A stretch of DNA of 64,000 nt from Vogesella aquatica. GTDB taxonomy: Bacteria; Pseudomonadota; Gammaproteobacteria; Burkholderiales; Chromobacteriaceae. Position numbers and translations under genes: made by a program. The notes under the pieces are model-generated. The model was given only the letters and a program-made list of their open reading frames with translations, made no database searches and was not told the DNA's origin. The stretch covers positions 1-64,000 of the forward strand of contig NZ_JAQQLF010000009.1 of the NCBI RefSeq assembly GCF_028548455.1, in the 5' to 3' direction. Each line of letters starts with the position of its first letter. Positions within the stretch are counted from its first letter, which is position 1. Below, one piece after another: positions 8,163 to 16,702 of the stretch.

Positions 8163-8873
8163 CTAAATGACCAGGCCGGGCGCCATACTGTCCGGTAGCT
8201 GCTCAAACAGACAGCGTGTCAGGGCAGTACGGTTGTTTACGCCAAACTTGCGGTAGAGGTGCTGCAGGTGGGTCTTCACCGTAGGCACACCCATATCCAG
8301 CAAGCGGGCAATGGTTTTGTTACTGGCACCGTCACGCAACAGCAGTGCCACCTCTTGCTCCCTGGGAGTCAGGGCAACCTCACTAACCAGCATCGGGTCG
8401 GCCAGTGGCAGGTGGCTGCCGGCAGCCAACTCCAGCAAACCGTGCAGATGCTGCAAGGTCTGCACTTCCTGCCCGGTAAAGCTGCCTAGCGTGGCGTCGC
8501 GGATCAGGGAAAACCCCGCCACCACGCGCCCGCCACGCCGAATGAATAGCTCCACCACATCGTGCATGCCGTGCCGCGCCATGAAACGGCCATAACGCGA
8601 CTGCTGCAGACGGCCAGCCGGCAACGCTTCGCTGACCGGCATCACCGTGGTATCGGGGCCAAAGCGTACCGGCAACAGCGGGTCATGCTGCTGGTAATGC
8701 GCGAGATAGTGCTGATGGGTGCCACCCGGCATGCCCTGCAGCAGGTAGTGACGTGGCTGCTGCAGGGCATCCACCTGGTAAAAGGCACACGCACTCACCG
8801 GCACCAGGCCGGTGAGGCTGCTCATGCTACAACGGGCATAGTGCGCCACGACGGCAGAAACGGTAGAAGTCAT
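8163..8873 (-). CDS. LuxR-family transcriptional regulator
   Basis: A 236-residue regulator with an N-terminal region of no recognised small-molecule fold (residues 1-165) and a C-terminal GerE helix-turn-helix (LTPREQEVALLLRDGASNKTIARLLDMGVPTVKTHLQHLYRKFGV). The ATG at 8873 lies eight bases after GGAG; a GTG at 8879 is the alternative. It is embedded in the aminotransferase-permease operon, 36 bases after the aminotransferase, which suggests feedback control by the transported amine or its product. It lacks the acyl-homoserine-lactone domain pattern, so quorum sensing is unlikely. Confidence 0.8.
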   Translation of the reverse strand: MTSTVSAVVAHYARCSMSSLTGLVPVSACAFYQVDALQQPRHYLLQGMPGGTHQHYLAHYQQHDPLLPVRFGPDTTVMPVSEALPAGRLQQSRYGRFMARHGMHDVVELFIRRGGRVVAGFSLIRDATLGSFTGQEVQTLQHLHGLLELAAGSHLPLADPMLVSEVALTPREQEVALLLRDGASNKTIARLLDMGVPTVKTHLQHLYRKFGVNNRTALTRCLFEQLPDSMAPGLVI

Positions 8874-8909
8874 GGTCACGGCTCCGTCAGGCAGTGAGGC
8901 GTTGCGCGA

Positions 8910-10241
8910 TCAGGCGCCGGCGAAACCGGCATCCAGTGCCGAGACGATGGCGTCCAGTTGCGGCTGCTGGATAACCAGCGGCGGTGACAGGATGATCTTG
9001 GTGCCCACCGGGCGCACCAGTACACCGTTTTCGCGGGCGATTTCTGCCACGCGGTTGGCGTAACCACCCATCGGGTCTACCGGCTCGCGGGTAGCTTTGT
9101 CCACCACCAGATCCAGCGCCACCATCAGACCTTTGCCACGCACTTCGCCCACGGCTGCGTACTTGTCGACAAACGGTTTCAGCTTGGACAGCAGGTACTC
9201 ACCTTGTGCAGCAGCATTGCCCGGCAGGTTTTCGTCGCGCACGATCTTCAGGTTGGCGATGGCGGCCGCGCAGGCAACCGGATGGCCGGAGTAGGTGTAA
9301 CCGTGCATGATGGCGCCGCCAAAATCGGCATTGGCAGCAAAGGCGTCGGCCACACGCTGGTTGACCACGGTGGCACCCAGCGGCACGTAGCCGGAGGAAA
9401 TGCCCTTGGCCAGACACATGATGTCCGGTGCGACGCCCCACAGGCGGCTGCCGAACATGGAACCGGAACGGCCAAAGCCGGTAACGATTTCATCCGCAAT
9501 CAGCAACACGCCGTATTTGTCACACACCTGACGGATCAGCGGCCAGTAGGTGGCCGGCGGCACAATCACGCCACCGGCGCCCTGGATCGGCTCGGCAATG
9601 AAAGCTGCAACCGTATCCGGGCTCTGGAACAGGATTTCGCGCTCCAGCATCTGGGCACAGATTTCAGCCAGCTCTTGCGGGTCTTCGGTAAACGGGTTGC
9701 GGTAGGTCCACGGCGTTTCCACATGGAAGCAGCCCGGCAGCATCGGCTCGTAATTGCGGCGGAAAACAGTGTTGCCGTTTACGGAGGCACCACCGAAATG
9801 GGTACCGTGGTAGCCCTGCTTCAGCGAGATGAACTTGGTGCGGTCCGGTTGGCCTTTCACGCGCCAGTACTGGCGAGCCAGCTTCAGTGCGGTTTCTACG
9901 GCATCGGAGCCCCCGCTACTGAAAGCCACACGAGCCATGCCTTCCGGCTTCAACATGTCGATGATGGTGGCAGACAGCTCTTCGGCGCGCGGGTGGCTGA
10001 TACCGTCAAACAGCTGGAAGTACTCCAGCTCGTCCAGCTGGTTGACGATGGCTTGTTTGATCTCGGCACGGTTGTGGCCAACGTTCACGTTCCACAGGCC
10101 GGCAACACCGTCTACCAGTTGGTGACCCTTGTCGTCGTATACGTAGCAACCGTCACCACGCACGATGCGGATGGGTTCGCGGCGCTGCATCTCGTTGGGG
10201 TGCAGCATGGGGTGCCAGAAGCGGGCTTGATCGTAAGACAT
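8910..10241 (-). CDS. Class III omega-aminotransferase (amine/omega-amino acid:pyruvate type)
   Basis: A 443-residue PLP enzyme similar in layout to the Chromobacterium omega-transaminase and beta-alanine:pyruvate transaminases. Landmarks: VDGVAGLWNVNVGHNRAE near the N-terminus, SSGGSDAVETALKLARQYW, GYHGTHFGGAS, EPIQGAGGVIVPPATYW, IADEIVTGFGRSG, and the PLP-binding Lys in LAKGISSGYVPLGA. AAGGAG precedes the ATG. Such enzymes move an amino group from a primary amine to pyruvate and leave an aldehyde. The gene upstream is an aryl-aldehyde dehydrogenase, so a two-step amine-to-acid route is a natural reading, for example tyramine or phenethylamine to the arylacetate. Confidence 0.85.
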   Translation of the reverse strand: MSYDQARFWHPMLHPNEMQRREPIRIVRGDGCYVYDDKGHQLVDGVAGLWNVNVGHNRAEIKQAIVNQLDELEYFQLFDGISHPRAEELSATIIDMLKPEGMARVAFSSGGSDAVETALKLARQYWRVKGQPDRTKFISLKQGYHGTHFGGASVNGNTVFRRNYEPMLPGCFHVETPWTYRNPFTEDPQELAEICAQMLEREILFQSPDTVAAFIAEPIQGAGGVIVPPATYWPLIRQVCDKYGVLLIADEIVTGFGRSGSMFGSRLWGVAPDIMCLAKGISSGYVPLGATVVNQRVADAFAANADFGGAIMHGYTYSGHPVACAAAIANLKIVRDENLPGNAAAQGEYLLSKLKPFVDKYAAVGEVRGKGLMVALDLVVDKATREPVDPMGGYANRVAEIARENGVLVRPVGTKIILSPPLVIQQPQLDAIVSALDAGFAGA

Positions 10242-10335
10242 GGCAAGACTCCTTCAAAAAACGTGGCCGGCAGTCGCGGCGTAAAAGTAGGATGCGGCCC
10301 GGCTGGCCGGCAGCCGGCAGGGCGAATGACAGGGA

Positions 10336-11835
10336 TTAGTGGGCGATGCACACCGACTTGAGCTCGGTAAAGCTCTCCAGCGCGGCACGGCCGAATTCGC
10401 GGCCAACCCCGGACTGTTTGTGGCCACCGAACGGCATGTTCGGGTCCAGCGGAATGTGGCTGTTGACCCACACCGTGCCGGCCTGGATTTTCGGCACCAC
10501 GTTCATCACCAGCGACAGGTCATTGCTCCACACGCTGGCGGCCAGGCCATAAGGTGTGTCGTTGGCCAGATGTACGGCTTCGTCCATGCTGTCGAACGGC
10601 ATGGCAACCAGTACCGGCCCGAAGATTTCCTCGCGTACCACGGTACTGCGGTGATCGACGTTGCTCAGCACGGTCGGCTGCACAAAGTAGCCAGGCAGAT
10701 CGGCAGCTTGGCCACCGGACAGCACCCGAGCCCCTTCAGCACGGGCAATATCGATGTAACGGCACACCGACTGCTGCTGGCGAGCGGACACCAGCGGGTT
10801 GATCTGGGCGTTCAGGTCCATACCGGCACCGATGGTCATGCTGCTGGCTGCAGCGGCCAACCCTTCTACGACCTGGTCAAACTTGCTGCGATGGATATAA
10901 ATGCGCGAAGCAGCGGCACAGACTTGCCCCTGATTGAGGAAGCCGCCCATCATCGCGCCCTGGATGGCCTTGTCCACGTCCACATCGCCAAACACCAGCA
11001 TCGGGTTCTTGCCGCCCAGCTCCAGCGAGAAGCGCGCCATGTTGTCGAGTGCGGCATGACCCACGGTCTTGCCGACTTCGGTAGAGCCGGTAAAGGTAAC
11101 CTTGCTCACCAGCGGATGACTGGCCAGCGCCTGGCCGGCACGGCTGCCCCGGCCGGTCAGCACGTTGACCACGCCCGGCGGAATGCCGGCTTCCAGTGCC
11201 AGCTCCCCCAGACGCAAGGCAGTCAGCGGGGTTTCGGTGGAGGGTTTCAGCACGATGGTGCAGCCAGCCGCCAGGGCGGGAATCAGCTTCCAGATGGCAA
11301 TCATCAGCGGGAAATTCCACGGCACGATGCCGGCCACCACGCCCACCGGCTCACGGCGGGTGTAGGCGGTGTAACGGGCCCCCTGCGGCACCGGAATCGA
11401 CACGTCCATGGTTTCGCCGGTGATCTTGGTCGCCCACCCGGCCATGTAACGTACGTATTCAATGGCGGCCCCTACCTCGATGGCGCGGGAGATATGGATG
11501 GACTTGCCCTGGTTGAGGGTTTCCAGCTGCGCCAGCTCTTCGGCGTGCGCTTCCAGTACATCGGCCAGCTTGAGCAGGATCCGTTCGCGGTCGGCAGGAC
11601 GCAGGCCCGACCAGGCCCCGGAGGTAAAGGCACGATGGGCGCTGGCTACCACGGTATCCACATCGGCAGCATCGGCATCAGCTACGCTGGCAATTACCTG
11701 CCCGGTTGCCGGGTTGCGTACCTCGATACGGCCGCCCGCTGCGGCGGCAACCGATGCCCCATCCACCAACAGCCCATGTTCCTTGCGCAGGAAGGCATTC
11801 ACCTCGTCCAGCACGGGTACCAGGTTCTGATCCAT
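10336..11835 (-). CDS. feaB: Phenylacetaldehyde dehydrogenase-like aldehyde dehydrogenase (FeaB type)
   Basis: A 499-residue NAD-dependent aldehyde dehydrogenase, the exact length of E. coli FeaB and similar throughout. It shares the start pattern V..FL..HGL..DG, PATGQVIASVADADAADVD, EPVGVVAGIVPWNFPLMI, the catalytic Glu in LELGGKNP, the catalytic Cys in FLNQGQVCAAASR, and the end MPFGGHKQSGVGREFG. FeaB oxidises phenylacetaldehyde and 4-hydroxyphenylacetaldehyde to the acids. The start at 11835 follows GGAGAACAAGG. It is first in a five-gene operon and divergent from an AraC regulator. Its likely product, 4-HPA, is the substrate of the pathway at 21-32 kb. Confidence 0.85.
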   Translation of the reverse strand: MDQNLVPVLDEVNAFLRKEHGLLVDGASVAAAAGGRIEVRNPATGQVIASVADADAADVDTVVASAHRAFTSGAWSGLRPADRERILLKLADVLEAHAEELAQLETLNQGKSIHISRAIEVGAAIEYVRYMAGWATKITGETMDVSIPVPQGARYTAYTRREPVGVVAGIVPWNFPLMIAIWKLIPALAAGCTIVLKPSTETPLTALRLGELALEAGIPPGVVNVLTGRGSRAGQALASHPLVSKVTFTGSTEVGKTVGHAALDNMARFSLELGGKNPMLVFGDVDVDKAIQGAMMGGFLNQGQVCAAASRIYIHRSKFDQVVEGLAAAASSMTIGAGMDLNAQINPLVSARQQQSVCRYIDIARAEGARVLSGGQAADLPGYFVQPTVLSNVDHRSTVVREEIFGPVLVAMPFDSMDEAVHLANDTPYGLAASVWSNDLSLVMNVVPKIQAGTVWVNSHIPLDPNMPFGGHKQSGVGREFGRAALESFTELKSVCIAH

Positions 11836-12333
11836 CCTTGTTCTCCTCATTGAAATTGACGCAACCCCGTCATCACGGGTTGGCCGCATCCCCCAGCGGT
11901 GCATCCTGCACCCACGCCAGGTATCCAGCACGGCCTTGACGTATATCAATGTACTCGGTGCATTTGCCGCGGCTTATCCCAAATCGGCAAACCCTGCGCC
12001 CGGCCCAAAATGGCCGTGGCATCAGGGTTTCCGGGGAGCGATGTGGCCAACTGTCGCGCCGCTGTCACACTGCTGACATCGTCATCAAGCCTTGTTGCCA
12101 TTGACTTGCACACTGTCCGACAAGCAAATAGATAATATGTTAACTATTTTTTTCATCGCACCCCGGCTTTCACGGTGACGAGGCGCAGTCGCTACGGGAT
12201 ACTGGCTTGTCGGCAAACGGCAACGCCGGGTAGAACCGGGCCGGCAGGCAGTCGCCCTCCACCGGTGCCCAGGTGGCAAAACCAGAAAAACGACAGCACT
12301 GCTGCCGAAACAGACACACAGGATGCTCACACC
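11836..12333. promoter_or_regulatory. Divergent control region of the feaB operon and the AraC gene
   Basis: This 498-bp spacer holds the two divergent promoters. At 12131-12150 an imperfect palindrome (ATAG-A-TAATATGTTAACTAT, core ATGTTAACTA at 12137-12146) shares ten bases with the palindrome in the hpaG promoter at 21217-21226. One copy of the GTTGGCCGCA word lies at 11879-11888. Exact -35/-10 boxes could not be settled. Confidence 0.5.
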
Positions 12334-13278
12334 ATGCAGGCCCACCACCACTATTTCAGCGATGCCCAGCAGCATGCTGCGTCACTGGCCGACTGGAACC
12401 AGGTCTACGACCAGATCACGGCCGGACGCTTCCACAGCTCGCTGCAGCGGCTGAACACCGGCCAGCTTGATATCTTCCGTGAGACCATCAACCAGCGCGT
12501 GGTGCAGCATGGTCAGGCGCCGGCAGACATGGTGCACTTTGCCGTGCCGCTGAGCCTGTCGGTGCCGCTGTCGCTGCAAGGGTGTCAGGTAGGCGATAAC
12601 GCGGTGATGGCCTTACGCAGTAATGAAGAATTCGTGTTCCACGTACCACCGCAGGTGGATTCATTGCAGATTTCCATCCGTAACAGCGACCTGGAAACCC
12701 TGGCGCCCGAGCTTTGGCAACGGCTCAGCCGCCACCGCCAACGTCTGCCGGTACTGCAAACTAGCCCGCAGCAGCTGCAAGCCGCACGCGTGCTGCTGCT
12801 CAATGCCTTCGAACAAGCACTGCACAATGCTGACTTGCTGAATTTTGCCGGCAGTCAGAAGTTGATCCAGCACCAGTTCATCAGCCTGCTACTGGACCTG
12901 CTGCATGACGTGGCACCGGACGAACGCCCCAATCTCACCCACGCCACCCATAGCGACATCGTGCGCCGCAGTCAGGCCATCGTGCAGCGCAGCCCGGACG
13001 AACCGGTGACCGTACTGGACCTGTGCCAGCAGCTGCGTGTCAGTCGCCGTACCCTGCAAAACAGTTTTCAGCTGATTACCGGCACCACGCCGGTGGATTA
13101 CCTGCGTTCCATCCGCCTGAACGGCGTACGCCGCATGCTGCAAGCGGCACCGGCGCAGAACAGCGTGCGTGAAGCTGCTGGCCACTGGGGCTTTTACCAT
13201 CTGGGCCATTTTTCGCGAGACTACCGCAAGCTATTTGACGAACTGCCATCGGAAACCCGCAGCCGCGCCCTCGCCTGA
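12334..13278 (+). CDS. AraC-family regulator, EutR-like
   Basis: A 314-residue protein with the two-part layout of EutR. The N-terminal sensing region contains WNQVYDQITAGRFHSSLQRLNTGQLDIFRETINQRVVQHG, close to the ethanolamine regulator pattern. The C-terminal AraC domain reads PVTVLDLCQQLRVSRRTLQNSFQLITGTTPVDYLRSIRLNGVRRML then AAGHWGFYHLGHFSRDYRKLF. It is divergent from the feaB-aminotransferase-permease operon and so is its probable activator. Although the closest recognisable type is EutR, no ethanolamine ammonia-lyase genes are present; the effector is more likely an amine handled by the operon. The ATG at 12334 was chosen to match the family N-terminus; the AGGA upstream is loosely spaced. 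Confidence 0.8.
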   Translation: MQAHHHYFSDAQQHAASLADWNQVYDQITAGRFHSSLQRLNTGQLDIFRETINQRVVQHGQAPADMVHFAVPLSLSVPLSLQGCQVGDNAVMALRSNEEFVFHVPPQVDSLQISIRNSDLETLAPELWQRLSRHRQRLPVLQTSPQQLQAARVLLLNAFEQALHNADLLNFAGSQKLIQHQFISLLLDLLHDVAPDERPNLTHATHSDIVRRSQAIVQRSPDEPVTVLDLCQQLRVSRRTLQNSFQLITGTTPVDYLRSIRLNGVRRMLQAAPAQNSVREAAGHWGFYHLGHFSRDYRKLFDELPSETRSRALA

Positions 13279-13297
13279 GCCCTGATACACCATCAAA

Positions 13298-13329
13298 AAA
13301 ACGCCGTTCCCCTGAAGGAACGGCGTTTT
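13298..13329. terminator. Bidirectional rho-independent terminator
   Basis: 13-bp stem AAAACGCCGTTCC / GGAACGGCGTTTT with a 6-base loop between the convergent AraC and deacetylase-family genes. A- and T-tracts flank both sides. Confidence 0.9.
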
Positions 13330-13344
13330 CTCTACCCCCTGACG

Positions 13345-14457
13345 TCAGAGACCGTAGCTGACGGCCATCTCGTCCAACAGCTGACGCTGTAGCTGCTGCA
13401 TCGCGGCCGCCGGCTGCTGCAGCCGGATGAAATCCAGCAGTGGGTCCGCCACCGCCGTCCGTACCCCGGACAACGCCTCCAGTACGGCCAGACCGCAAAA
13501 CGGGACATAGGCTTCCGCGTACCCACCCTCGTGCACCAGTACCAGCTTGCCATCAGCGTACTGTTCGGCGGCCTCACGCGTCAGCTCTGTCATCATGCGG
13601 AAGGTATCGCTGTGTGCCAGCATGCGTGCCAGTGGGTCGACACCGTTGGCGTCATAGCCGCAGGCCACCACAATCAGCTCCGGCTGGAAGCGCGCCAGCG
13701 CCGGTAGCACGATGCGCGTCATCGCATACTGGTAGGCGTCATGGCCACCGCCCGGCAGCAGCGGCACATTGAGGTTAGCACCCAGCCCTTCACCAGCCCC
13801 CCGGTCCTCAACCCCGCCATAGCCCGGCGGGAAGCAGCCATCCTGATGCAGAGAGATCGTGAGCACATCACCGCGCTCGTAAAAGATGCTCTGCGTGCCG
13901 TTACCGTGGTGCACATCCCAATCCAGGATGGCGACCCGTTTCACCCCGTACTGTTGCCTCGCTGCTTCCACCGCGATAGCGATATTGGACAAGAAGCAAA
14001 ACCCCATCGCCTGATCCCGCAGACAATGATGGCCGGGTGGGCGTGACAACGCATAGGCGTTGTCCAACTCGCCGCTCATCACGGCAGACACGGCGGCCAG
14101 CGCCAGCCCCGCAGACAGACACGCAATTTCGTAACTGCCGGGTCCAATCGGAGCGTGGTCACCCAATTCCCCGCCGCCGGCATCGCTCAGCGCCTTGAAA
14201 CGCGCCAGATACTCGGCAGGGTGCACGCGTAACAGTTGTTCGGTAGTGGCCGCCGGCGCCGAGCGTTGCAGCAGACTACGGCCCAGACCGGAGATGTCCA
14301 TCAGGTTCTTCAGGCGGCGCTTGCTCTCGGGCGACTCGGCATGGCCTGCCCCGGAAGGCGGTTGTACCCAGCCGCCAACCGGCAGGGTGAGGGCATGCTG
14401 GCCGGCGCTGTGCCAGAAGCAAAGCTCGTCAAAATAGAAACCGGTACGTCGAGACAT
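13345..14457 (-). CDS. Class II histone-deacetylase-like amidohydrolase
   Basis: A 370-residue zinc amidohydrolase of the bacterial HDAC-like (HDAH) group; length fits. Visible active-site blocks are RPPGHHCLRDQAMGFCFLSNIAI (the tandem His pair), the zinc ligands in LDWDVHHGNGTQ, and the second Asp ligand in CGYDANGVDPLARM. Known bacterial members remove acyl groups from acetylated polyamines or similar amides. Here it is the last gene of an operon with an outer-membrane channel, an MFS transporter and a LuxR regulator, so uptake and deacylation of an amide, for instance an acylated amine, is a fair inference. The natural substrate is not shown. Confidence 0.85.
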   Translation of the reverse strand: MSRRTGFYFDELCFWHSAGQHALTLPVGGWVQPPSGAGHAESPESKRRLKNLMDISGLGRSLLQRSAPAATTEQLLRVHPAEYLARFKALSDAGGGELGDHAPIGPGSYEIACLSAGLALAAVSAVMSGELDNAYALSRPPGHHCLRDQAMGFCFLSNIAIAVEAARQQYGVKRVAILDWDVHHGNGTQSIFYERGDVLTISLHQDGCFPPGYGGVEDRGAGEGLGANLNVPLLPGGGHDAYQYAMTRIVLPALARFQPELIVVACGYDANGVDPLARMLAHSDTFRMMTELTREAAEQYADGKLVLVHEGGYAEAYVPFCGLAVLEALSGVRTAVADPLLDFIRLQQPAAAMQQLQRQLLDEMAVSYGL

Positions 14458-14478
14458 GACATGTACTCCAGAATAGGG

Positions 14479-15669
14479 TTAGACACGGGTACGACGCTGT
14501 AACCACAGCATCATGCCCAGCGACACAGCCGCCATGGCCACCGCCAGTTGCAACAGCAACTGAAAGCTGCCACCGTTGGCCGCAATGATCTGGCCGGCCA
14601 CCGCGGGCCCGATCGCCAGACCTGCGCCGATCACCAGATTGATGGCACTCATCATCCGGCCCCCACGATCCAGATGGGCAAGACTGGCCAGAATGAATGG
14701 CAACACAAAGGTCCAGGCAAACTTGAACAGGAAGGTCGCCACCGTAAAGCGCGGCATGGCGGGCTGCCACAGCAGCAACAGGATGGCCGCCATCATCATC
14801 AGGTAGCCGGCCAGCAGCACATGCACGCGGCGGATGCGCTGGCCGAGTAGCGCCGCACACACCGCGCCCACGACGCCCAGCAAGGTCGCCATGGCGAGAA
14901 TGTTGCCGCTTTGCTGAGCATCGATACCGGCCTGGCTAGCCAGGCCTCCGGCAAAGGTCCAGACGCCGCTCAGACTGATGTAAAAACTCAGTACGGCGGC
15001 ACAACCCAGCACCTGCCAGCGGCGATCACCACCGACCTCAGGGGTAGCCTGTGGCTGTGACGAACGCTGCGGTGACGCACCGCTTGGCAGGTAGCGAGCT
15101 AGCGGCAGGCACAGCACCATCAAGCCGGCCAGGCCGGCATAGCAGGCTGCAATACCGTAGCGTGCGGACAGCGCCGGCAGCAGAATCAGGCCGAGGGCAC
15201 CCAGCACCAGTTGCCCCATCACCCAAAGGCTGTACACACGATCCGGATTGCGCGTCTGCGCCGCCGCCGACATACACAGCACCATCAGCGAGCCCCCCGC
15301 CAGCGCACTAAGGAAGCGGCAAACCAACAAGCCGGTGTAGGACGCCACCATCAACGATGCCAGGTTGGCCGCAATAAACCCCAGCCCCGCCACCAGCGTG
15401 GCACGCTGCCAATGGCTACGCGGCAGCCAGTACCAGGCTGGCAGCGAGGCCAGACTCATGGCCCCCAGCTCTGCAGCAAACAAGTTGCCAATAGCCACTG
15501 GCCCCCAGCCAAACTGCAGGGCTAACTGCCCCGCCACGGCCGGCGCCATCAGCAGTACCGCAGGCACCACCGCGGCAAAGGCCACAATAGCCAGTAACAA
15601 ACCGCGTTCCGAGTCCGCTATACGCTGGCCCGGTACGGGTGACACCGCTATCTGAGAAAAGTCACTCAT
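14479..15669 (-). CDS. MFS transporter
   Basis: A 396-residue inner-membrane protein with about 12 membrane segments and no long soluble insert. The central loop is at residues 195-215. The ATG at 15669 follows AAGGAAATCCCG. Its stop lies 21 bases before the deacetylase-like gene and its start follows the outer-membrane channel by about 40 bases, so the three are one operon. Substrate cannot be told from sequence; uptake of the amide cleaved by the downstream hydrolase is the simplest proposal. Confidence 0.75.
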   Translation of the reverse strand: MSDFSQIAVSPVPGQRIADSERGLLLAIVAFAAVVPAVLLMAPAVAGQLALQFGWGPVAIGNLFAAELGAMSLASLPAWYWLPRSHWQRATLVAGLGFIAANLASLMVASYTGLLVCRFLSALAGGSLMVLCMSAAAQTRNPDRVYSLWVMGQLVLGALGLILLPALSARYGIAACYAGLAGLMVLCLPLARYLPSGASPQRSSQPQATPEVGGDRRWQVLGCAAVLSFYISLSGVWTFAGGLASQAGIDAQQSGNILAMATLLGVVGAVCAALLGQRIRRVHVLLAGYLMMMAAILLLLWQPAMPRFTVATFLFKFAWTFVLPFILASLAHLDRGGRMMSAINLVIGAGLAIGPAVAGQIIAANGGSFQLLLQLAVAMAAVSLGMMLWLQRRTRV

Positions 15670-15708
15670 CGGGATTTCCTTCATCAAAAAGTCGGCATAT
15701 GCCTGCCC

Positions 15709-16584
15709 TTAATAGGCGTGGACGAAACGCAGCATGGCTTGGCTGCCGTGGAAGGTGTTTTCGGACTGAACGTTCTTGCCCACGCTGACCATCAGCTGGT
15801 TCTGCCTGTCCAGCGCATGCCCCAGCTCCAAGCCCAATTGGGTGTAACGCTGTCGAGTACCGGCCAACGGGTTGCCGTTATAGGACAACTCGCCACCCCG
15901 AGCGTGATAGACACGCAGGGCACCGTAGGTCGCTGGGGTAAAGTCGTAGGAAGCAAACGCCTGCAGCCGGTACAACGGCTTTTGCTTAAGGGTGGCACCG
16001 TCGTAATCGTCGTTGCGGCCAAACAACTGCGCCTCCAGCGATGACTCCAGTACCCATTGGCGCCCCACCCCACGGGTGTAATTGAGGAGGAAGGTCGCCC
16101 CCCAGCGATTGGCCCCAGGCGAAACATCGGGCTGCTTGCGGTCATAGTGCCCCACCGGCAAGGTCACCAGCGTCAGTAAACCGCCGTACTCGCGCTGGGA
16201 TGGGTTGTTGACGTAAAACAGCGTGCCACCCACTTGCGGGTCTGCCAGACCGCGTTGTGATTGCGATTGCGTCCGGCCGGGCAATTTGGCTTCGATATCG
16301 GCCAGCGGCACGATGAACTGCGGTGTGCACAGGGTGCCGCAGGCGTCGGTAAATAGTACGTGGCGATACACCAGAGCCCGAGTGTCCAGCGAGGCCGAGC
16401 GATCATCGCCGGCCTGCCCATTGAAGCGGTTGGCGGTGGTTGTCGGCAGATAAAGCAAGCCAAGCTGAGTGCCGCTAGGGGCTGCAAAAAAGTCGCGTGC
16501 ATTGGTGTCTGCAGCCATCAGAGGCAGTGGACTGCCGACCGCGAGACAGACGACAAAGCCGAGAAAACGACGAGAACGAGACAT
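15709..16584 (-). CDS. Outer-membrane channel, SphA/phenol MetA-pathway type
   Basis: A 291-residue exported protein with a Sec signal peptide (residues 1-24, ending PLPLMAAD). The mature part has beta-barrel character and features of the family annotated as 'MetA-pathway of phenol degradation, putative outer membrane protein': GTQLGLLYLP, LADPQVGGTLFYVN, LLTLVTLPVGHYD, NRWGATFLLNYTRG and a C-terminal aromatic residue (Tyr). Such proteins sit in catabolic operons for hydrophobic aromatics and are thought to aid outer-membrane passage. It heads the MFS-deacetylase operon. Confidence 0.75.
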   Translation of the reverse strand: MSRSRRFLGFVVCLAVGSPLPLMAADTNARDFFAAPSGTQLGLLYLPTTTANRFNGQAGDDRSASLDTRALVYRHVLFTDACGTLCTPQFIVPLADIEAKLPGRTQSQSQRGLADPQVGGTLFYVNNPSQREYGGLLTLVTLPVGHYDRKQPDVSPGANRWGATFLLNYTRGVGRQWVLESSLEAQLFGRNDDYDGATLKQKPLYRLQAFASYDFTPATYGALRVYHARGGELSYNGNPLAGTRQRYTQLGLELGHALDRQNQLMVSVGKNVQSENTFHGSQAMLRFVHAY

Positions 16585-16702
16585 GTGTGACTCCTGTGTA
16601 GTGAGTTTGTTATGGGCAAAGCTCCGCCCTCAGGCCTAACAGCGCCTTATGGCAGGATGGGGTCAACCTCGTCGCCCGATCGGCGGACGAGACGAAAACG
16701 GC

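Noticed and set aside
6566-8206. Longer permease start at 8206
   Set aside because: The extra 43 residues are not membrane-like and the ATG at 8077 has a strong AAAGGAGT box.
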